A DNA stretch of 64,000 bases, taken from the NCBI GenBank assembly GCA_019391515.1, contig JAHXQP010000009.1, positions 62,001-126,000 on the forward strand, read 5' to 3'. This DNA is from Clostridiaceae bacterium (GTDB taxonomy: Bacteria > Bacillota > Clostridia > Tissierellales > Sporanaerobacteraceae). Made by a program: the position numbers and the translations under genes. Position 1 is the stretch's first letter; every line of letters starts with the position of its first letter. The notes beneath the pieces are model-generated. The model made no database searches. It was not told where the DNA came from and saw only the letters and a list, made by a program, of their open reading frames with translations. Below are positions 53,605 through 63,908 of this stretch, piece by piece.

Positions 53605-54329
53605 GGCATCGCCTCCATATCATCTTGAATTCATATGAAAAATATATTTAAATATGAAATGTTTAGTCTCCTATATATTTTAAAAGTAGAAATAGTTTGA
53701 AAAAAATGATTAATAAGTATATTAAATGTGAAATACCTATTAATATTCAATTAATTTAACTTTACAAAAAATTAATATTTGATACATATCAATATATTTA
53801 TACATAAATATACAAGACCTTTCTCATATATACAAGGACAAACCTATATAGTAAAATTATATACAGCTTATTTCAAAAATATTCATATAAACATATAGTT
53901 TTATGCTTAAAAATTGAAAAATTCATTATTAAGACTACTATGTCAAAAATATTCGGAATACATATTTATATTAAATGAATTTAAAATTGTCATACTATTT
54001 GTAATTTATAAGTAATAGTTAATAATAGATAGATAGCAATTAAGTTAAATAGTTCGACAAAATTAGACCGAAATAAATGAAGGATTATCACAACTTATAT
54101 GGAATGTTATTTATGAACAAAATTAATTATATTTACTATGAAATTAAGACTTCAAACAACTCGGTAATTGTATAAGTATAAAATCATATGTATAAACAAA
54201 ATTTTTGTAATTTTGACTATAATGTGTTATACCTTAGTTATCCATTGACATTAATTAATAGTGGGTGGTATAATACATTAAATTAATAAATTATAATAAA
54301 GTATAATAACAAAAAGGGGGCTTATTTTA
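53605..54329 (+). other. Long AT-rich intergenic region upstream of oppA
   Basis: The 725 nt are very AT-rich and contain no reading frame with a ribosome site. I find no clear RNA element; the oppA promoter is at its right end. The length before a nutrient-uptake operon suggests regulatory sites that cannot be named from sequence alone. Confidence 0.4.
54245..54274 (+). promoter_or_regulatory. Promoter of the opp operon
   Basis: TTGACA (54245-54250) and TATAAT (54269-54274) with an 18-nt spacer; both boxes are consensus. Confidence 0.85.
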
Positions 54330-56033
54330 ATGAAAAGAAAGTTAACTTTAATTCTTTCTCTAGTTCTAGTTCTTACATTGGTAATGACAGGCTGTGGTAA
54401 GAGCGAAGAACCAAAACCAGCAAATGGTGGAGATGGAAAGACAGAAGAAAAGACTGGAGATGCAAATAATCCAGCAAAAGGAAGAGAAAACGCTGATAAC
54501 ACATTAGTCATTGGTACTCATGAAACTAAAGGAGAATTTTTGCCAGGTTATAGTTCAGAAGTATATGATAGTTATGTGGTAGATTTAGTTTTTGACGGTC
54601 TTATAAGCAACGATAAAGAAGGGAATCCAACTCCACTTGCAGCGAAGGATTGGGAAATATCAGATGATCATCTTACTTATACATTTAATTTAAGGGATGA
54701 TATTAAATTCTCAGATGGAAAGCCACTAACTGCTGAAGACGTAGAATTTACTTATACATTTATATGTGACCCAAAATATGATGGACCTAGAGCTTCTTAT
54801 GTAGCAGACCTTGAAGGATATAAAGAATACAATGAAGGAGATGCTAAAAAAGTATCAGGTATTGAGGTTAAAGACGACCATACTATATCTTTTAAATTTA
54901 CAAAACCATTATCAACTAATATTTGGAATTTTAGTTTTGGAATTATGCCAAAGCATGTTTATGAATTTGAAAAGGGAGATATAGAAGCAATAAAGGCTAA
55001 GATGAATAAACCAGTAGGTTCTGGACCTTTTATTTTAGAAAAATATGAACCTAAACAATATGTAGAGTTTAATACTAACAAAGATTATTTCCTAGGAGCA
55101 GCAAAATTTGAAAAATTAATACTTAAATTTACTAATGTAGAGACTCAATTTTCTGAACTTGAAAAAGGAACAACTGATATACAACTTGCAGTTGCATCAA
55201 AAGGTGAAAATAAAGAAATAATAGATGGCATGGATTTTATTGATATAGTTGAATATGATGAGAATGGTTATGGATATATGGGTTTTAACTTAAGAGATCC
55301 AAGACTTGCAGATAAAAAAGTTCGACAAGCATTAACTTATGGATTTAATCGTGATAAATTTGTAGAAGTATACTATCAGGGATATGCACAAACATCTAAT
55401 GTACCTTTAGCTAAAGTGTCTTGGGCATATACAGATGATATAAATGAATATAAATATGATCCAGACAAGGCTAGCAAACTTTTAGATGAAGCTGGTTGGA
55501 AAGTTGGAAAAGATGGAATAAGAGAAAAAGATGGAAAGAAATTAGATTTTGTATGGTCAACTCATACAGATAGTAAGTATGTAGAGACTATGATTCCAAT
55601 GTTAAAAGAAGATTGGAAAAAAATAGGAGTAAAAGTAGAAGCAGATATAATGGAATTCCCTGCATTGACTGAAAAAGTAAATAAAGAGAGAGATTTTGAT
55701 TTATTTAATATGGCATGGAGTTTGTCTGTGGACCCAGATTCATATGAGATTTTCCATAGTAGTCAAGATCAGCCAGGTGGATATAATTCTGTAGGATTTA
55801 AAAATGACAAGAATGATGAGTTATTAGAAAAAGGAAGAGAAGAATTTGATCAAGATAAACGTGCTGAAGTATATAAAGAATGGGGCCAACTTATAAATGA
55901 GGAACTTCCATATATGTTCTTAACTCAATCATATCGTTGGGATGTAGTTAATAAACGTGTTAAGAATTTTGAAACTTCTCCATTCCAAGACTTTGTATAT
56001 AGAGATATAATATTGAATGTAGAATTACAATAA
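54330..56033 (+). CDS. oppA: Oligopeptide ABC transporter solute-binding lipoprotein
   Basis: The 567-residue family-5 binding protein has a lipoprotein signal ending MTGC (Cys about 22), a short acidic linker rich in Glu/Lys/Gly, then SBP family 5 blocks: VVDLVFDGLISNDKEGNPTPLAAKDWEISDD, FNLRDDIKFSDGKPLTAEDVEFTY and GYGYMGFNLRDPRLADKKVRQALTYGFNRDK. It captures peptides or similar solutes outside the membrane. A 16-bp hairpin separates it from oppB, likely letting oppA be made in excess. Confidence 0.93.
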   Translation: MKRKLTLILSLVLVLTLVMTGCGKSEEPKPANGGDGKTEEKTGDANNPAKGRENADNTLVIGTHETKGEFLPGYSSEVYDSYVVDLVFDGLISNDKEGNPTPLAAKDWEISDDHLTYTFNLRDDIKFSDGKPLTAEDVEFTYTFICDPKYDGPRASYVADLEGYKEYNEGDAKKVSGIEVKDDHTISFKFTKPLSTNIWNFSFGIMPKHVYEFEKGDIEAIKAKMNKPVGSGPFILEKYEPKQYVEFNTNKDYFLGAAKFEKLILKFTNVETQFSELEKGTTDIQLAVASKGENKEIIDGMDFIDIVEYDENGYGYMGFNLRDPRLADKKVRQALTYGFNRDKFVEVYYQGYAQTSNVPLAKVSWAYTDDINEYKYDPDKASKLLDEAGWKVGKDGIREKDGKKLDFVWSTHTDSKYVETMIPMLKEDWKKIGVKVEADIMEFPALTEKVNKERDFDLFNMAWSLSVDPDSYEIFHSSQDQPGGYNSVGFKNDKNDELLEKGREEFDQDKRAEVYKEWGQLINEELPYMFLTQSYRWDVVNKRVKNFETSPFQDFVYRDIILNVELQ

Positions 56034-56069
56034 TTTATAGGGTGAAATTTAAAAAAAATCCAATTTAAA

Positions 56070-56110
56070 ACAATATAAACCCGGTTAAGGAGTTACCGGG
56101 TTTATATTGT
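56070..56110 (+). terminator. Intraoperon hairpin between oppA and oppB
   Basis: ACAATATAAACCCGGT (56070-56085) pairs exactly with ACCGGGTTTATATTGT (56095-56110). The following ATAAAGAATA is not a T-run, so it more likely stabilises the oppA message or partly terminates. Confidence 0.75.
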
Positions 56111-56147
56111 ATAAAGAATAGCTTTAAAACATTAAAGGAGGGAAATC

Positions 56148-57110
56148 ATGTTTAAGTATATAATAAGAAGAATACTAAACTTGATACCGGTGTTACTAAT
56201 TATATCTATACTAATATTTGGAATTATTAAAATGGCACCTGGGGATCCATTAAGTACTAGACTTGATCCAAAATCTACAGTAGAACAAAGAAATGCTGAA
56301 CGAGAAAAACTAGGACTTAATGACCCAGTTCCAGTACAATACTGGAGATGGCTTAGTAAGTCAATAAGAGGAGATTTTGGAGAATCTATTACTTATAGAC
56401 AACCTGTTAAGGATGTTGTACCAGGATTTATATGGAATACTTTTCTTTTAAATGTAGTAGTTTATATAATAGCTTTTTTGATTTCAATTCCTATAGGGGT
56501 TGTCTGTGCTGTAAGGCAATATTCTAAAACAGATAATTTTTGGACTATTTTTTCTATTATAGGAATATCTATGCCTAGTTTCTTTTTTGGACTGTTATTA
56601 ATATACTTTTTTGCGGTTAAATTAAATTGGTTTCCTATAAATGGTATGATAACTCCAGGGAAAAATGCAGTAGGTTTTGCTAGGGCTAAAGATATTTTAC
56701 ATCATATGTTTTTGCCAGCTATAGTGTTGACTATCGGTAGTATGGCTAGTTTAGTAAGATATACAAGAACTAGTATGCTTGAAGTTATAAATCAAGATTA
56801 TATTAGAACAGCAAGATCTAAAGGATTAAGAGAAAAGGTAGTTATATATAGACATGCTTTTAGAAATGCATTGATTCCAATAGTTACTATTATAGGTTTT
56901 ACTATTCCATCCCTTTTCTCAGGAGCAGTTATATTAGAAACTGTATTTGTATGGCCTGGAATTGGAAATGTAATGATGGAATCTATTACTGCAAGAGATT
57001 ATAATATGATGATGGCACTCAATATGTTCTTTGCATTGCTTACCCTACTTGGAAATTTACTTGCTGATATAGGATATGCATTAGTAGATCCAAGGATTAA
57101 AGTAGATTAA
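56148..57110 (+). CDS. oppB: Oligopeptide ABC transporter permease OppB
   Basis: A 320-residue permease with six helices and the DppB/OppB pattern: FKYIIRRILNLIPVLLIISILIF start, PGDPLS, SLVRYTRTSMLEVINQDYIRTARSKGLREK (EAA loop) and AFRNALIPIVTIIG. It forms the channel with OppC. AAAGGAGGG site before the ATG. Confidence 0.94.
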   Translation: MFKYIIRRILNLIPVLLIISILIFGIIKMAPGDPLSTRLDPKSTVEQRNAEREKLGLNDPVPVQYWRWLSKSIRGDFGESITYRQPVKDVVPGFIWNTFLLNVVVYIIAFLISIPIGVVCAVRQYSKTDNFWTIFSIIGISMPSFFFGLLLIYFFAVKLNWFPINGMITPGKNAVGFARAKDILHHMFLPAIVLTIGSMASLVRYTRTSMLEVINQDYIRTARSKGLREKVVIYRHAFRNALIPIVTIIGFTIPSLFSGAVILETVFVWPGIGNVMMESITARDYNMMMALNMFFALLTLLGNLLADIGYALVDPRIKVD

Positions 57111-57127
57111 TGGAAGGAGGAGAACAA

Positions 57128-58060
57128 GTGACTGAGAAGAATTTAGAAATTGAAAAAAAGCCAGTTAATATGAATAATAATGAAGATGAACAGGAAATAT
57201 TATCACCTTGGAAAATGTTTGTTAGAAAGTTTAAGAAAAATAAAGTTTCAATAGTAGGGCTTATTATATTAATAATTATGATTTTATCTGCATTACTTGC
57301 TCCAATTTTAACACCTTATGATCCATATGAAATGGATTATTCTAAAATTAATGAACCACCTTCAAAAGAGCATTGGCTAGGAACTGATGAAGTTGGAAGG
57401 GATTATTTAACTAGAATACTATATGGTGGAAGAGTTTCTATGAAGGTAGGACTTTTTGCCGTTATTATAGAGATTATTATAGGTGCTTTAATAGGCGGAT
57501 TGGCAGGATACTACGGTGGTTGGGTAGATAATATTCTTATGAGATTTTCAGAAATAGTCATGTCTTTTCCATTTTTGCCATTAGCTATTACTATTTCTGC
57601 TGTTATAGGTACTAAGGTAGAGCCTCAACGGAGAATGTACATTGTAATGATGATTATTGGATTTTTAAGTTGGCCAGGTTTGGCTAGAATGGTAAGAGGA
57701 CAAATTCTTTCATTAAGAGAACAAGAATTTGTGCAAGCAGCAAAGGCACTAGGTATAAGAGATAGTAAAATTATATTGAGACATTTGATTCCTAATACAG
57801 TAGGATATATTATAGTAAGTGCTACATTAGGGATGGCAGGGGCTATAATGAGTGAATCAGGGCTATCTTTCCTTGGTCTTGGGGTTACGCCGCCAACTCC
57901 AACTTGGGGTAATTTAATACAGAATGCTAGGGAAGTTTATATACTTAGAAACCGTATGTGGCTATGGTTGCCACCAGGAGTATGTATATTTTTAGCGGTA
58001 ATGAGCATAAATTTACTTGGTGATGGATTGCGTGATGCTATAGACCCTAAGTCTAAATGA
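57128..58060 (+). CDS. oppC: Oligopeptide ABC transporter permease OppC
   Basis: A permease with KNKVSIVGLIILIIMILSALLAP, LGTDEVGRDYLTRILYGGRVSMKVG and the EAA loop EQEFVQAAKALGIRDSKIILRHLIPN. An ATG at 57110 overlaps the oppB stop, but the GTG at 57128 has AGGAGG 7 nt upstream and is preferred; the ATG form would add six residues. Partner of OppB. Confidence 0.92.
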   Translation: MTEKNLEIEKKPVNMNNNEDEQEILSPWKMFVRKFKKNKVSIVGLIILIIMILSALLAPILTPYDPYEMDYSKINEPPSKEHWLGTDEVGRDYLTRILYGGRVSMKVGLFAVIIEIIIGALIGGLAGYYGGWVDNILMRFSEIVMSFPFLPLAITISAVIGTKVEPQRRMYIVMMIIGFLSWPGLARMVRGQILSLREQEFVQAAKALGIRDSKIILRHLIPNTVGYIIVSATLGMAGAIMSESGLSFLGLGVTPPTPTWGNLIQNAREVYILRNRMWLWLPPGVCIFLAVMSINLLGDGLRDAIDPKSK

Positions 58061-58075
58061 TAGGAGGATAGAAAT

Positions 58076-59053
58076 ATGGATAAGCTGTTAGAAGTAAAAG
58101 ATTTAAAGACTTATTTTTATACTGATGATGGAATTGTTAAAGCCGTAGATGGTGTTAATTTTTCAGTTGAATCTGGAAAAACTATAGGTATTGTAGGAGA
58201 ATCTGGTTGTGGTAAGAGCGTAACAGCCATGTCTATACTGCGTCTTATACCTGATCCTCCTGGTAAAATTGTAAATGGAGAAGTACTTTTTGATGGAAAG
58301 GATCTTACTAAAGTTTCTGAAGAGGAATTAAGACATATTCGTGGAAATGACATTTCCGTTATTTTCCAAGAACCTATGACTTCATTAAATCCAGTATTTA
58401 CTGTGGGATATCAAATAATGGAAGCATTGATGCTTCATCAAAAGTTAAGTGAAGAAGAAGCTAAGAAAAAAGCTATCGAAATGATAAAACTTGTTGGAAT
58501 TCCTAGAGCAGATAAAATAGTAGATGAGTATCCTCACCAATTATCTGGTGGTATGAGACAAAGAGTTATGATAGCCATGGCATTATCTTGTCAGCCTAAG
58601 CTTTTAATAGCAGATGAGCCTACAACAGCTTTAGATGTTACTATTCAAGCTCAAATATTAGAGCTTATGAATGAACTTAAAAATAAATTGAATACATCTA
58701 TTATGCTTATAACTCATGATTTGGGAGTAGTGGCAGAAATGTCTGATCACGTAATAGTCATGTATTCAGGAAAGGTTGTAGAAGATGCACCAGTAGACGA
58801 ACTGTTTAAAAATCCAAGACATCCTTATACAATAGGTCTCATGAACTCCATACCTTCTTTAATTGAAGAAGGGCAAAGGCTTGAAAGTATTAAGGGGGCA
58901 GTTCCAAACCCATTATATTTACCAAAGGGTTGCTATTTCTACCCAAGATGTAAATTTGCTACAGATGAATGTAGAAGTGGACAACCTAAATTAAGAGAAA
59001 TTGCACCGGGACATAAAGTAAGCTGTTTTAGAGCAGAGGAGGTGACTAAGTAA
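58076..59053 (+). CDS. oppD: Oligopeptide ABC transporter ATPase OppD
   Basis: A 325-residue ABC protein with Walker [10 protein letters not shown], signature LSGGMRQR, Walker [13 protein letters not shown] and the Opp-type C-terminal cysteine cluster with [14 protein letters not shown] and a later Cys. It powers peptide uptake with OppF. Its stop overlaps the oppF ATG by one base. Confidence 0.94.
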   Translation: MDKLLEVKDLKTYFYTDDGIVKAVDGVNFSVESGKTIGIVGESGCGKSVTAMSILRLIPDPPGKIVNGEVLFDGKDLTKVSEEELRHIRGNDISVIFQEPMTSLNPVFTVGYQIMEALMLHQKLSEEEAKKKAIEMIKLVGIPRADKIVDEYPHQLSGGMRQRVMIAMALSCQPKLLIADEPTTALDVTIQAQILELMNELKNKLNTSIMLITHDLGVVAEMSDHVIVMYSGKVVEDAPVDELFKNPRHPYTIGLMNSIPSLIEEGQRLESIKGAVPNPLYLPKGCYFYPRCKFATDECRSGQPKLREIAPGHKVSCFRAEEVTK

Positions 59054-60024
59054 TGAGTGAAGTAATACTAGAAGTTGAAAATTTAAAGAAACATTTCCCT
59101 ATATATAAAGGCGCTTTTAGAAAAAAGGTAGGAGATGTAAAAGCAGTAGATGGAATTTCTTTTAAGTTAAGAGCTGGAGAAACCTTAGGTCTTGTAGGAG
59201 AATCTGGGTGCGGAAAATCTACTACTGGTAGGACTATATTAAGACTTTTAGATGCTACAGAAGGTAGTGTTAAATATAAAGATAAAGATGTATTAAATGC
59301 ATCGAAAGATGAAATGTTAAAACTAAGAAGAGAAATGCAAATAGTATTTCAAGATCCATATAGTTCTTTAAATCCAAGAATGACGGTTTCTAGTACAGTA
59401 GGTGAAGCTTTAGTAGAACATGGTTTGTATAAAAAAGGGAAAGAGTTGGATGAGTATGTAACAGAAGTTATAACTCAATGTGGGTTAGCAAATTATCATA
59501 TCAATAGATATCCTCATGAGTTTTCGGGAGGACAACGACAACGTATAGGTATTGCTAGAGCTCTTGCTTTGAATCCATCTTTTATAGTTGCTGATGAACC
59601 TGTATCTGCTCTTGATGTGTCTATACAATCTCAAGTAATAAACTTGTTAACAGATTTACAAAGAGAACGTGGAATATCTTATTTATTTATATCTCATGAT
59701 TTGGGAGTGGTTAAATATATAAGTCATAGGGTAGGAGTTATGTATTTAGGTAGTTTGGTGGAATTGTCTGAAAAAAATGCATTATTTGACAATCCTAAAC
59801 ATCCTTATACACAAGCGCTTCTTTCCGCAATTCCTGTACCGGATCCAACTAAGAAAATTAATAGAATTTTATTGAAAGGAGACATTCCAAGTCCTGCAAA
59901 TCCACCATCTGGTTGTAAGTTCCATACTCGTTGTATGTATGCCAAGGATATATGTAAGGAACAAGTGCCAGAATTTAGAGATTTAGGAGGAGAACATTTT
60001 GTGGCGTGTCACTTCGCGAAATAG
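59053..60024 (+). CDS. oppF: Oligopeptide ABC transporter ATPase OppF
   Basis: A 323-residue ABC protein with [29 protein letters not shown] and the Cys cluster CKFHTRCMYAKDIC. Translationally coupled to oppD (TAATG). Its 3' end overlaps the next small gene. Confidence 0.94.
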   Translation: MSEVILEVENLKKHFPIYKGAFRKKVGDVKAVDGISFKLRAGETLGLVGESGCGKSTTGRTILRLLDATEGSVKYKDKDVLNASKDEMLKLRREMQIVFQDPYSSLNPRMTVSSTVGEALVEHGLYKKGKELDEYVTEVITQCGLANYHINRYPHEFSGGQRQRIGIARALALNPSFIVADEPVSALDVSIQSQVINLLTDLQRERGISYLFISHDLGVVKYISHRVGVMYLGSLVELSEKNALFDNPKHPYTQALLSAIPVPDPTKKINRILLKGDIPSPANPPSGCKFHTRCMYAKDICKEQVPEFRDLGGEHFVACHFAK

Positions 60025-60223
60025 GAAGTCTATTAAAGAAAGAGGAAAGAAACTAGAAAAATCTATAGAGAAAAAACATAAACAGGAACCTTTTGAATTT
60101 ACTAATACAGATATTGTAGCTATGATTATTGCGGCATTTCAGATATTACTTCCTATACTACTTGTAGGAATAGGATTATTTGCATTAATTACATTTTTAT
60201 TTACAAATTTCTTTATGAAATAA
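59999..60223 (+). CDS. Small single-span membrane protein coupled to oppF
   Basis: A 74-residue reading frame starting TTG at 59999, eight bases after AGGAGG inside oppF. The first half is basic (RNRKSIKERGKKLEKSIEKKHK), and the second is a hydrophobic segment IVAMIIAAFQILLPILLVGIGLFALI. The overlap, good ribosome site and single TM support a real gene, perhaps associated with the transporter. No family is recognised. Confidence 0.65.
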   Translation: MWRVTSRNRKSIKERGKKLEKSIEKKHKQEPFEFTNTDIVAMIIAAFQILLPILLVGIGLFALITFLFTNFFMK

Positions 60224-60238
60224 AAAATGAATCTTTAT

Positions 60239-60273
60239 AAAAGGAGTTGCAAAATCTATTGCAGCTCTTTTTT
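60239..60273 (+). terminator. Terminator of the opp operon
   Basis: AAAAGGAGTTGCAA pairs with TTGCAGCTCTTTT with a G-T pair, followed by TT. Confidence 0.88.
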
Positions 60274-60320
60274 GAATCTGATATAATACTTTAGATTGAT
60301 ATGATAAATGAGGTGAGTTC

Positions 60321-61667
60321 ATGGCTCTTTTAGAGGATAAAAAAATGAGTAGAGAAATATTTACATTAGCATTGCCAGCAATATTTGAGATGTTGCTTCA
60401 TACGTTGGTATGGACCTTTGATACAGGTATGGTAGGAAGACTTACTCCAGAAGCTATATCATCAGTTACTTTAGGAGCACAAATAATGTTTACTGTAAGC
60501 AATGTATTTGGGGCATTAGGTGTGGGAACAACAGCGATGATTTCTAGAAATATTGGAGCTATGAATACAGAAAGAGCAGAAAAAGTAGCAGTTCAAGCTC
60601 TTAGTTTAGGTATTATAATTAGTATGATTGTTGGATTTATAGGAATTATTTTTTCAAAGAATATATTTTATAGGCTAGTTGATGATATTGAGGTTGTAAG
60701 ATTAGGAACAGAGTATTTAAGAATAGTATTTATTGGAGCTTTTTTTCTTATTCCAACAATGATAGGAAATTCTATTTTAAGGGGAGCAGGAAATACCTAT
60801 ATTCCTATGATTTCAGCAGCTACTGCTAATATCTTTAATATAGTAGGAGATTATGTACTTATATTTGGAAAGTTTGGATTTCCAAGAATGGAGACAAAAG
60901 GGGCTGCAATAGCTACGGGCTTTGGACAAGCGGTAGGGGCAATTATTACTTTTTATTATTTATTTAGGAAAAATCCCTATATTCAGGTAAGAATTAAAAA
61001 TTTGTTTAAATTCAATGGAGAAATGCTTAATAACTTAATTAATTTAAGTTTTCCAGCGATATTAGAAGTTTTTATGAATGAAGGTAGTAGATTAGTATCT
61101 TCTTTTTGGATTGCTCAACTTGGAACTATAGCTTATGCTAGTCACTCTATTACCGTAGCAGCAGAATCTATTTCCTTTATGCCAGGTTATGGTTTTGCTA
61201 TAGCGGCAACTACATTAGTAGGACAAAACTTAGGTTCAAAAAATATGGAAAAGGCAGAAAAAAGTGTGAAAGCTTCCACGTATTATGCTATACTTCTTAT
61301 GGGGATAGTAGGGATACTATTTTTTATAGTTCCATATCCTATAATGAGGCTGTTTAGTTCTGATAAAAATACAGTACTTTTAGCTTCAAAATGCTTAAGA
61401 ATAGGAGCTTTTGAACAAATTCCTACTGCCATAGCAATGACTTTGTCTGGAGCATTAAAAGGAGCGGGAGATACAAAGGGACCTTTTAGAATATCTCTAA
61501 TAACGAATTTTTTAGTTAGACTACCTTTAATATTTTTAATAGTATATGTATTCAAATGGCCCCTTATTTATATTTGGATTGCTACAAATATTCAATACTT
61601 AGTAGAAGCTGTTTTAATGTATATAAAATATAAAAAAGGATCTTGGAAAGAAATTTTAATTAGTTAA
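60321..61667 (+). CDS. MATE-family efflux transporter
   Basis: A 448-residue protein with twelve hydrophobic helices and MATE repeats: REIFTLALPAIFEMLLHTLVWTFDTGMVGRLTPEAIS and, in the second half, NLSFPAILEVFMNEGSRLV, ASHSITVAAESISFMPGYGFAIAATTLVGQNLG. Exports drugs or metabolites with cation antiport; substrate unknown. ATG at 60321 follows GAGGTGAG. Confidence 0.9.
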   Translation: MALLEDKKMSREIFTLALPAIFEMLLHTLVWTFDTGMVGRLTPEAISSVTLGAQIMFTVSNVFGALGVGTTAMISRNIGAMNTERAEKVAVQALSLGIIISMIVGFIGIIFSKNIFYRLVDDIEVVRLGTEYLRIVFIGAFFLIPTMIGNSILRGAGNTYIPMISAATANIFNIVGDYVLIFGKFGFPRMETKGAAIATGFGQAVGAIITFYYLFRKNPYIQVRIKNLFKFNGEMLNNLINLSFPAILEVFMNEGSRLVSSFWIAQLGTIAYASHSITVAAESISFMPGYGFAIAATTLVGQNLGSKNMEKAEKSVKASTYYAILLMGIVGILFFIVPYPIMRLFSSDKNTVLLASKCLRIGAFEQIPTAIAMTLSGALKGAGDTKGPFRISLITNFLVRLPLIFLIVYVFKWPLIYIWIATNIQYLVEAVLMYIKYKKGSWKEILIS

Positions 61668-61675
61668 AAAACATA

Positions 61676-61703
61676 TTGACAAGATATTAAAAAATGTTAT
61701 AAT
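61676..61703 (+). promoter_or_regulatory. Promoter of tRNA-Leu
   Basis: TTGACA (61676-61681) and TATAAT (61698-61703), a 16-nt spacer, about 30 nt before the tRNA. Confidence 0.85.
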
Positions 61704-61733
61704 GATAAAGTAAGTTTTCAAAAACACTTATAT

Positions 61734-61817
61734 GCGGGAATGGCGGAATTGGCAGACGCGCTAGACTTAGGATCTAGTGTCATTGACGTGGGGGTTCAAG
61801 TCCTCTTTCCCGCACCA
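61734..61817 (+). tRNA. tRNA-Leu (anticodon UAG)
   Basis: The 84-nt sequence has acceptor GCGGGAA paired with TTCCCGC, encoded CCA end, D-arm with GGCAGACGC, anticodon stem CTAGA/TCTAG with loop CTTAGGA (anticodon TAG, reads CUA), a long variable arm characteristic of Leu, and GGTTCAAGTCC T-loop. Confidence 0.96.
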
Positions 61818-61821
61818 ACTA

Positions 61822-61850
61822 AACCAGTGGTTAAGCCATTGGTTTTTTTA
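61822..61850 (+). terminator. Terminator of tRNA-Leu
   Basis: AACCAGTGG (61822-61830) pairs with CCATTGGTT (61836-61844) with one G-T pair and is followed by TTTTT. Confidence 0.88.
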
Positions 61851-61990
61851 ATATTTTACAAAAAAATATATATAATTGAAAAGAATAGAATCATTGGATA
61901 TACATATTTTTTATGATATAATTTTAATGATATATGATACAGTGGCAAAAAATGAAAACAAATAAAAAGAATTTAAGGAGGCAAAACATA

Positions 61991-63280
61991 ATGAACGCTG
62001 TTTTAGAAAAAAAAGAAAATAACAGAGCTACCTTTACAATTGAGATAGGTGAAGATAAATTTGAAAAGGCAATTCAGAAATCTTACTTAAAAAACAGGAG
62101 TAGATTTAATATTCCAGGATTTAGAAAGGGAAAAGCTCCAAGAAAGATAATAGAAATGAGCTATGGAGAAGAAATTTTTTATGAAGAAGCATTAAATACT
62201 ATCTTGCCAGAAGCATATGAATTTGCTATTGATGAATTAGAACTTGAACCTGTTGAACAACCACAAGTAGATATTGAAGAGCTTGAAAAAGGCAAACCAG
62301 TAGTGTTTAAAATTGAGGTAACTGTAAAGCCTGAAGTAAAATTGGGAGAATATAAGAGTATAGAAGTTGAGAAAGTAGAGTATAATGTTAAAGATGAAGA
62401 TATAGAGAAGGAATTAAATAGCATCCAAGAAATGAATGCAAGACTTATAGATGCTTCAGATAGAGAAATTAAAGATGGAGATATACTAAACATTGATTTT
62501 GAAGGTTATATCGATGAAGAAAAATTTGAAGGTGGAACTGCAGAAAACCAACAATTAGAAATAGGATCCAATAAATTCATACCAGGATTTGAAGAACAAC
62601 TTATAGGCAAGAAAAAAGATGAAGAAGTAGAAGTAAAAGTAAACTTCCCAGAAGATTATTTTGAAGAAAGTTTAAAAGGAAAAGAAGCAGTATTTAAAGT
62701 ATCTATTAATGAGATAAAAGAAAAAGAATTACCTGAGTTAGATGATGAATTTGCAAAAGATGTTAGTGAATTTGATACGTTAAATGAATTTAAAGAAAGT
62801 ATAAAAGAAAAACTTGAAAAAGATATGAAAAATAAAGAAAAAGTTGAACAAGAGGGAAAAGTTATTGACAAAGTAGTAGAGGCATCAGAAGTAGATGTTC
62901 CAGAAGTAATGGTAGACAACCAAATTCAAAATGAAATGGGTCAGCTTGATTATAGCCTAAGAATGCAAGGACTTTCAATAGATCAATATTTTGAGCTTAC
63001 AAATACTGATATGGAAGATTTTAAAGAACAAATGAAACCAGAAGCAGAAAAAAGAGTTAAAACTGAATTAGTACTAGAAGAAATAGCAAAGGTTGAAAAA
63101 ATTGAAGTGGAAGATGAAGCTATTGATAAAGAATTAGAAAAGATGGCTGAACAATATGAAACAGAAGATGTAGAGAAATTTAAAAAAGATATGAAAAAGG
63201 GCGATTTAGAATATATTAAGACGGGTATAATTAGAGATAAGACAATTGAATTGTTGATGGCAAATGCCAAATTTATATAA
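61991..63280 (+). CDS. tig: Trigger factor (ribosome-associated chaperone)
   Basis: A 429-residue protein of usual size: ribosome-binding tail with KNRSRFNIPGFRKGKAPRKIIE (the GFRxGxxP signature), PPIase/FKBP domain with GDILNIDFEGYIDEEKFEGGTAE and GSNKFIPGFEEQLIGKK, and a helical C-terminal domain. ATG at 61991 follows AAGGAGG; an earlier in-frame ATG (61934) lacks a site. Followed by clpP and clpX as in many Firmicutes. Confidence 0.95.
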   Translation: MNAVLEKKENNRATFTIEIGEDKFEKAIQKSYLKNRSRFNIPGFRKGKAPRKIIEMSYGEEIFYEEALNTILPEAYEFAIDELELEPVEQPQVDIEELEKGKPVVFKIEVTVKPEVKLGEYKSIEVEKVEYNVKDEDIEKELNSIQEMNARLIDASDREIKDGDILNIDFEGYIDEEKFEGGTAENQQLEIGSNKFIPGFEEQLIGKKKDEEVEVKVNFPEDYFEESLKGKEAVFKVSINEIKEKELPELDDEFAKDVSEFDTLNEFKESIKEKLEKDMKNKEKVEQEGKVIDKVVEASEVDVPEVMVDNQIQNEMGQLDYSLRMQGLSIDQYFELTNTDMEDFKEQMKPEAEKRVKTELVLEEIAKVEKIEVEDEAIDKELEKMAEQYETEDVEKFKKDMKKGDLEYIKTGIIRDKTIELLMANAKFI

Positions 63281-63304
63281 GTAGATTTTAGGAGGGGATT
63301 GGAA

Positions 63305-63889
63305 ATGGCTTTAGTTCCAATGGTAGTTGAGCAAACTAATAGAGGAGAAAGATCCTATGATATTTATTCGAGACTTTTAAAGGAAAGAATTATATTTCTT
63401 GGTGATGAAGTTAATAGTGTTACAGCAAATTTAGTAGTTGCACAACTTTTGTTTTTAGAGGCAGAAGATCCAGATAAGGATATTCAACTTTATATAAATA
63501 GTCCAGGTGGTTCAGTAACATCAGGGTTTGCTATATATGATACAATACAATATATAAAACCTGATGTTTCCACAATATGTATAGGAATGGCTGCTAGTAT
63601 GGGAGCATTTTTACTTGCTGCAGGTAAAAAAGGTAAGAGATTTGCTCTTCCAAATGCTGAAATAATGATACACCAACCATTAGGAGGTACACAAGGTCAA
63701 GCAGAAGATATTAGAATTCATGCTGAGAGAATAATAAAAACTAGAGAACAGATAAATACTATATTAAGTGATAGAACAGGTCAACCATATGAAAAAGTTG
63801 CTAGGGATACAGATAGAGATTTCTTTATGTCTGCCGAAGAAGCTAAAAAGTATGGTATAATAGATGAGGTATTTGAATTTAGAAAATAA
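63305..63889 (+). CDS. clpP: ATP-dependent Clp protease proteolytic subunit
   Basis: The catalytic triad is visible: [13 protein letters not shown] (Ser), [17 protein letters not shown] (His) and [18 protein letters not shown] (Asp). Length 194 residues. ATG 63305 after AGGAGGGG gives the standard start [21 protein letters not shown]; the in-frame TTG at 63299 is not needed. The partner ClpX follows. Confidence 0.95.
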   Translation: MALVPMVVEQTNRGERSYDIYSRLLKERIIFLGDEVNSVTANLVVAQLLFLEAEDPDKDIQLYINSPGGSVTSGFAIYDTIQYIKPDVSTICIGMAASMGAFLLAAGKKGKRFALPNAEIMIHQPLGGTQGQAEDIRIHAERIIKTREQINTILSDRTGQPYEKVARDTDRDFFMSAEEAKKYGIIDEVFEFRK

Positions 63890-63908
63890 CTTTAAGTGAG
63901 GTGTCACA

